This document shows, in pieces, positions 62,901-64,000 of a stretch of 64,000 nt of DNA; positions within the stretch are counted from its first letter, which is position 1; every line of letters starts with the position of its first letter. The notes beneath the pieces were generated by a model that ran no database searches, was not told the DNA's origin, and worked only from the letters and a program-made list of their open reading frames with translations. Source of the DNA: Acidobacteriota bacterium (GTDB taxonomy: Bacteria > Acidobacteriota > Terriglobia > Bryobacterales > Bryobacteraceae); NCBI GenBank assembly GCA_016185425.1, contig JACPNQ010000019.1, positions 220,179 to 284,178 of the forward strand, in the 5' to 3' direction. Both the position numbers and the translations under genes were made by a program.

Positions 62901-63373
62901 ACGGCATCGTCCAACTTACCTCCGGCTTGCCCGTGACCGTCTCGCAGAACGGCGATTCGCAAAACACCGGGCCGTCTTCCTTCCAGCGTCCCAACATAGT
63001 CCCTGGCGCCAGGCTCGATCGCGCCTGGGAAAGCCGCACCATCGATCGCTGGTTCGATACCGCCGCATTCATCCGCTCCAAATGCAACGGCTGCGCCGGA
63101 GAAGGAATCTACATGGGGCCGAAAGGTTACGGGAACGCGGGCGTCTCCCTGTTTGACGCCCCTGGGCAAAAGACTTGGGACTTCGCCCTCTTCAAAGAAT
63201 TCACTCCGCGCGAACACCACCGCATCCAGTTTCGGTTCGAAGCTTTCAACTTCCTGAACACGCCCCAGTTCTCCGCCCCGTCGCGCTCGCTCGGCGCCGC
63301 CGATTTCGGCCGCATCGGCTCCACCGTTGTCAATAATCGGGAGATGCAACTCGGGCTGAAGTATATCTTCTGA
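59975..63373 (+). CDS. TonB-dependent receptor, Oar-like with CarboxypepD_reg domain
   Basis: 1132 aa from the ATG at 59975, with AAGGAAGAG 8 nt upstream. A signal peptide (LVILFLSAAAAFTQTA) is followed by a carboxypeptidase-regulatory-like domain at about 20-100 (QILGLVTDLTGAVVPGATVT, GNYIFPLVDSGTYEVTCAAV). Next come a plug region (VELPLNGRNFAQAATLMPGV, SIEAIEEFKIQS) and a long barrel ending LGLKYIF. This architecture is typical of the many outer-membrane receptors of Solibacteres, thought to import plant glycans or siderophores; the ligand is unknown. It is divergent from the kinase-ankyrin gene. Confidence 0.92.
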   Translation: MRLVILFLSAAAAFTQTASTQILGLVTDLTGAVVPGATVTARRVETGDIRSSASNQTGNYIFPLVDSGTYEVTCAAVGFKTEVRRNIPLELNQKARIDFQLQVGQQTETIEVSSAAPLLKTEDATLGSVIDNKRIVELPLNGRNFAQAATLMPGVVYGSARMGVDGNQTIGTRAMPGQIVGISANGQRDANQNITLDGVTATDGFKSSMLFVPSIEAIEEFKIQSAVYSAEYGMNSGAQANVSIKSGTNLWHGAAFEFLRNDTMDARGFFLAPNQSKNKLRRNQFGGVFSGPVKRDKTFFLVNYEGRRERRGTPSRSTVPTVAMRNGDLSEILIPGNRWYPRDANPGAARAIRPLGSTLPLPNNIIPQSLISPVSRNILTSRKGSPLAEGGFMPLPNFDDQARAQNSTLNLVGTNDQVLDSNQYLTRIDHRFNDNHRLFGRYVAVPSTWLNNPLLRVTQFTTQFLAQNIGVGHSWIVSPQVLNDLRVGYNRIRANQVAFQTNTDFTHRDLGLDMRVTGDGNRTLTPREEGLPNINITAFSGIGSGNVTFNTNETSEVADSVSINRGRHNFKFGGQWRNSPVVNEASNQPRGQLTFSPDITGIPDAFGAFMLGIPLNANSAEGVPTNDMHQQKLGLYWLDDWKVTPRLTINYGVRWDWFGAVTDANGRIRNLSFANADMRTVNGVAYPQLVPNPLVSTALYDINWKQIMPRLGIVYRVNERTVIRIGSGLFYSPQQTNNFNILGLNPPFSGSTVFQNDRNNPTATIQNPFAGSPVGGGPAAIVMLGWLKADRGNRSMYLNNKIWQWTTEIERSFGQNFVTGIAYVGSAGSHLDMPVQNWNNPDPGSAAVQGRRPYQFYVDSTNLNTLLPLGTVRTLESWTNSNYHAMQLRAEKRYSHGLTFNTSFNFQKAMYIGYGVNEGGPYGNSYTQDPRNRLADYGRSQIDQRFRFVFSHIWEIPWLRNAAGLKHWVLGGWSINGIVQLTSGLPVTVSQNGDSQNTGPSSFQRPNIVPGARLDRAWESRTIDRWFDTAAFIRSKCNGCAGEGIYMGPKGYGNAGVSLFDAPGQKTWDFALFKEFTPREHHRIQFRFEAFNFLNTPQFSAPSRSLGAADFGRIGSTVVNNREMQLGLKYIF

Positions 63374-64000
63374 GGGCCTTGGAGATTCGAGCAAAGAGAC
63401 GCAACCGCCTCTGGTTCAATCTTCGCATTCTCTATCGGGACCTAACCAGCGGCGAAGTTCCTGGCGTCCGTAAAGTAGCTGAATTGTCCGTGGGATGAAG
63501 CGGACCGGCCTGATCGGCAAAATCCCAGAGGCCGGTTGTGTCCTGATCGGGCACGGCGGGAAACACGACTAGTATCGGAACCCCAAATCAGGCGTTTCAC
63601 AACCTATACCCCGCCATCGGGAGATCAAAGATTTCCTGGCCAGACAAGATGAGAGATCGCCCGGCGTGAACAGTAGCCGCGTGCGCCAGGCTTAATCCCG
63701 AGCCGGTCATTCACTGCGTCTTGCAACCCGGCCGCGGGCTCTAGAAGATCGGGAGTTCGCTCCAAAGCAGGCGGAGAGGAATCTATCCGAAATTTACCTT
63801 GGGCTCGGGAGTTCGACGCTTCGATACAACGGGCGCGGTCTGTTCTCATTCTGTTCGAGACCAGGCGTGTCCAAATTAGCGATTAGCAAGAAGTAGGCAA
63901 GGTCCTGATAGGTTAGGAGACGTTCCGCCAAGAACAGAATTCCTTCCGACGAGGACCAAGCCCTGACACGAGTATCGAGCATTTTCAGTCAAATTCTCCA
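63374..64000. other. Gene-free or degenerate stretch at the window edge
   Basis: 627 bp with no frame I can support. Short minus-strand frames at 63625-63849 and 63794-63982 (74 and 62 aa) have no recognisable family, no clear SD and mixed codon use. The second could be the tail of a real gene only if neighbouring sequence shows so. No terminator or promoter is convincing here. Confidence 0.4.

Noticed and set aside
63794..63982. 62-codon minus-strand frame near the right edge
   Set aside because: No SD, no family and it overlaps another unsupported frame; possibly the end of something outside the window but not demonstrable.

Overview
This 64 kb window is high-GC bacterial chromosome. The gene set points to an Acidobacteriota genome, probably of the Solibacteres/Bryobacterales type. 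The pointers are an Oar-like TonB receptor with an N-terminal carboxypeptidase-regulatory domain, an ADOP-type MacB permease, many Tat-exported Gfo/Idh/MocA and DUF1080 (3-keto-disaccharide hydrolase) proteins, a giant secreted BACON-repeat protein and a Ser/Thr kinase fused to ankyrin repeats. This placement is an inference from gene families; no rRNA or tRNA gene is visible to fix it.

Layout. 1-1647 (minus): rpe (cut by the left edge) coupled to rsmB. 1708-6692 (plus): a surface-polysaccharide cassette of two GT2 enzymes, a DUF2304 membrane protein, a TMTC-like membrane protein with TPRs and a GT4 enzyme. 6689-7642 (minus): a secreted alpha/beta hydrolase. 7654-13787 (minus): a compact lysine/diaminopimelate operon, dapE-asd-lysC-dapB-dapA-dapD, preceded by a lysine riboswitch whose expression platform appears to hide the first ribosome-binding site. 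13928-16549: a sialic-acid-like group (N-acetylneuraminate-lyase-like enzyme, internally shortened sialidase-like protein, MFS transporter). 16527-22628 (minus): four overlapping genes, DSD1-type PLP enzyme, FAD/Fe-S oxidoreductase, MatC-like permease and HupE/UreJ-like protein. 22652-24019: an MBL-fold protein and a Tat-exported orphan. 24166-29711 (minus): an RND efflux operon. Upstream of it on the same strand lie an aminotransferase, a WD40 protein and an intradiol dioxygenase.

32450-40040 (plus): sugar oxidoreductase/keto-sugar hydrolase genes, including a Gfo/Idh/MocA-DUF1080 fusion. They are interrupted by an accessory patch with a truncated IS4-type transposase and a Phd/PIN toxin-antitoxin pair whose toxin is frameshifted. 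40125-43215 (minus): small orphan genes and an ankyrin protein. 43503-47717: the BACON-repeat protein, followed by a REP-type tyrosine transposase relic. 48325-50142: an arsenic module (ArsR operator, arsR, arsM) next to a frameshifted peroxiredoxin. 50246-53904: an outer-membrane beta-barrel protein, an ECF sigma factor with a Cys-rich partner, a secreted orphan and a YHS protein. 53906-59813 (minus): an ADOP permease, a DinB protein, a SnoaL-like protein and the kinase-ankyrin protein. 59975-63373: the TonB receptor. The last 0.6 kb holds nothing I can assign.

The best-supported notable elements are the lysine riboswitch with a translational expression platform, the in-frame collapsed sialidase, the oxidoreductase-DUF1080 fusion, the ArsR operator overlapping its own promoter, two single-base frameshifts in otherwise intact genes, and an uncharacterised three-gene cassette of small proteins at 40.1-41.2 kb. 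I see no CRISPR array, prophage, tRNA or rRNA.
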